Position numbers and translations under genes: made by a program
Shown here: positions 63,997-64,000 of the stretch, one piece after another
How positions within the stretch are numbered: position 1 is the stretch's first letter
Layout: each line of letters begins with the position of its first letter
Origin: Devosia subaequoris
Lineage (GTDB): Bacteria; Pseudomonadota; Alphaproteobacteria; Rhizobiales; Devosiaceae
Reading direction: 5' to 3'
NCBI RefSeq assembly: GCF_014197055.1
Contig: NZ_JACIEW010000005.1
Location: 295,889-359,888 of the forward strand
Length of the DNA: 64,000 bases
Notes under the pieces: generated by a model
Told to the model about the DNA's origin: nothing
What the model saw: only the letters and a program-made list of their open reading frames with translations
Database searches by the model: none

Positions 63997-64000
63997 GGAC

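Overview
The window reads as chromosome of a GC-rich alphaproteobacterium of the order Hyphomicrobiales, most likely Devosia-like (family placement is inference). Supporting signs are the zapA-6S RNA-ygfA arrangement, the ruvCAB-ybgC-tolQRAB order, a DUF4164 gene beside zapA, rpmH-rnpA-yidC-engB, and a non-flagellar MotA/OmpA pair near pal. Genes are dense, with many ATGA/GTGA overlaps. Many genes start with GTG or TTG and are placed by a clear ribosome binding site.

Positions 1-23,000: a partial ABC exporter, a HAD nucleotidase, an exported protein of unknown role, ilvA, two transporters, argB, and an ECF sigma/anti-sigma pair. A leftward envelope block follows: pal, cpoB, tilS, an energised MotA-like channel with an OmpA-domain partner, suhB, a Sel1-repeat protein and a ThiE-like protein. 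Central carbon genes fda, pgk, gap and tkt run leftward from 18.7 to 26.6 kb, interrupted by an aldo/keto reductase and two small genes.

Positions 26,800-47,000: zapA, 6S RNA and folate/YmdB genes, an alanine/glycine symporter, yebC, and two tandem diguanylate cyclases. Then comes a long rightward run ruvC-ruvA-[AbrB/PIN toxin-antitoxin]-ruvB-nudix-HhH-like-ybgC-tolQRAB. The toxin-antitoxin pair sits inside the ruv operon. The Tol-Pal genes are split: tolQRAB lies about 24 kb from pal-cpoB-tilS. After this come a fasciclin protein, an exported MsrB, a GATase, and engB/yidC/rnpA/rpmH.

Positions 47,300-64,000: a flavin oxidoreductase-like protein without the redox disulfide and an orphan histidine kinase precede tRNA-Arg(ACG). 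From the tRNA onward the window looks accessory. It holds a frameshifted serine recombinase remnant ending inside the tRNA, a sugar-binding-protein/cupin reading-frame fusion, an esterase, a wrecked TPP enzyme, a TetR/SRPBCC divergent pair with two matching operators, an MCP, a broken PAS-GGDEF gene, DUF1206, and a PAP2/diacylglycerol-kinase/phosphoesterase group.

No CRISPR array, rRNA or intact insertion sequence was seen. The best leads for something new are the ruv-embedded toxin-antitoxin module, the binding-protein/cupin fusion, the MotA/OmpA envelope motor, and the lipid kinase/phosphatase group.
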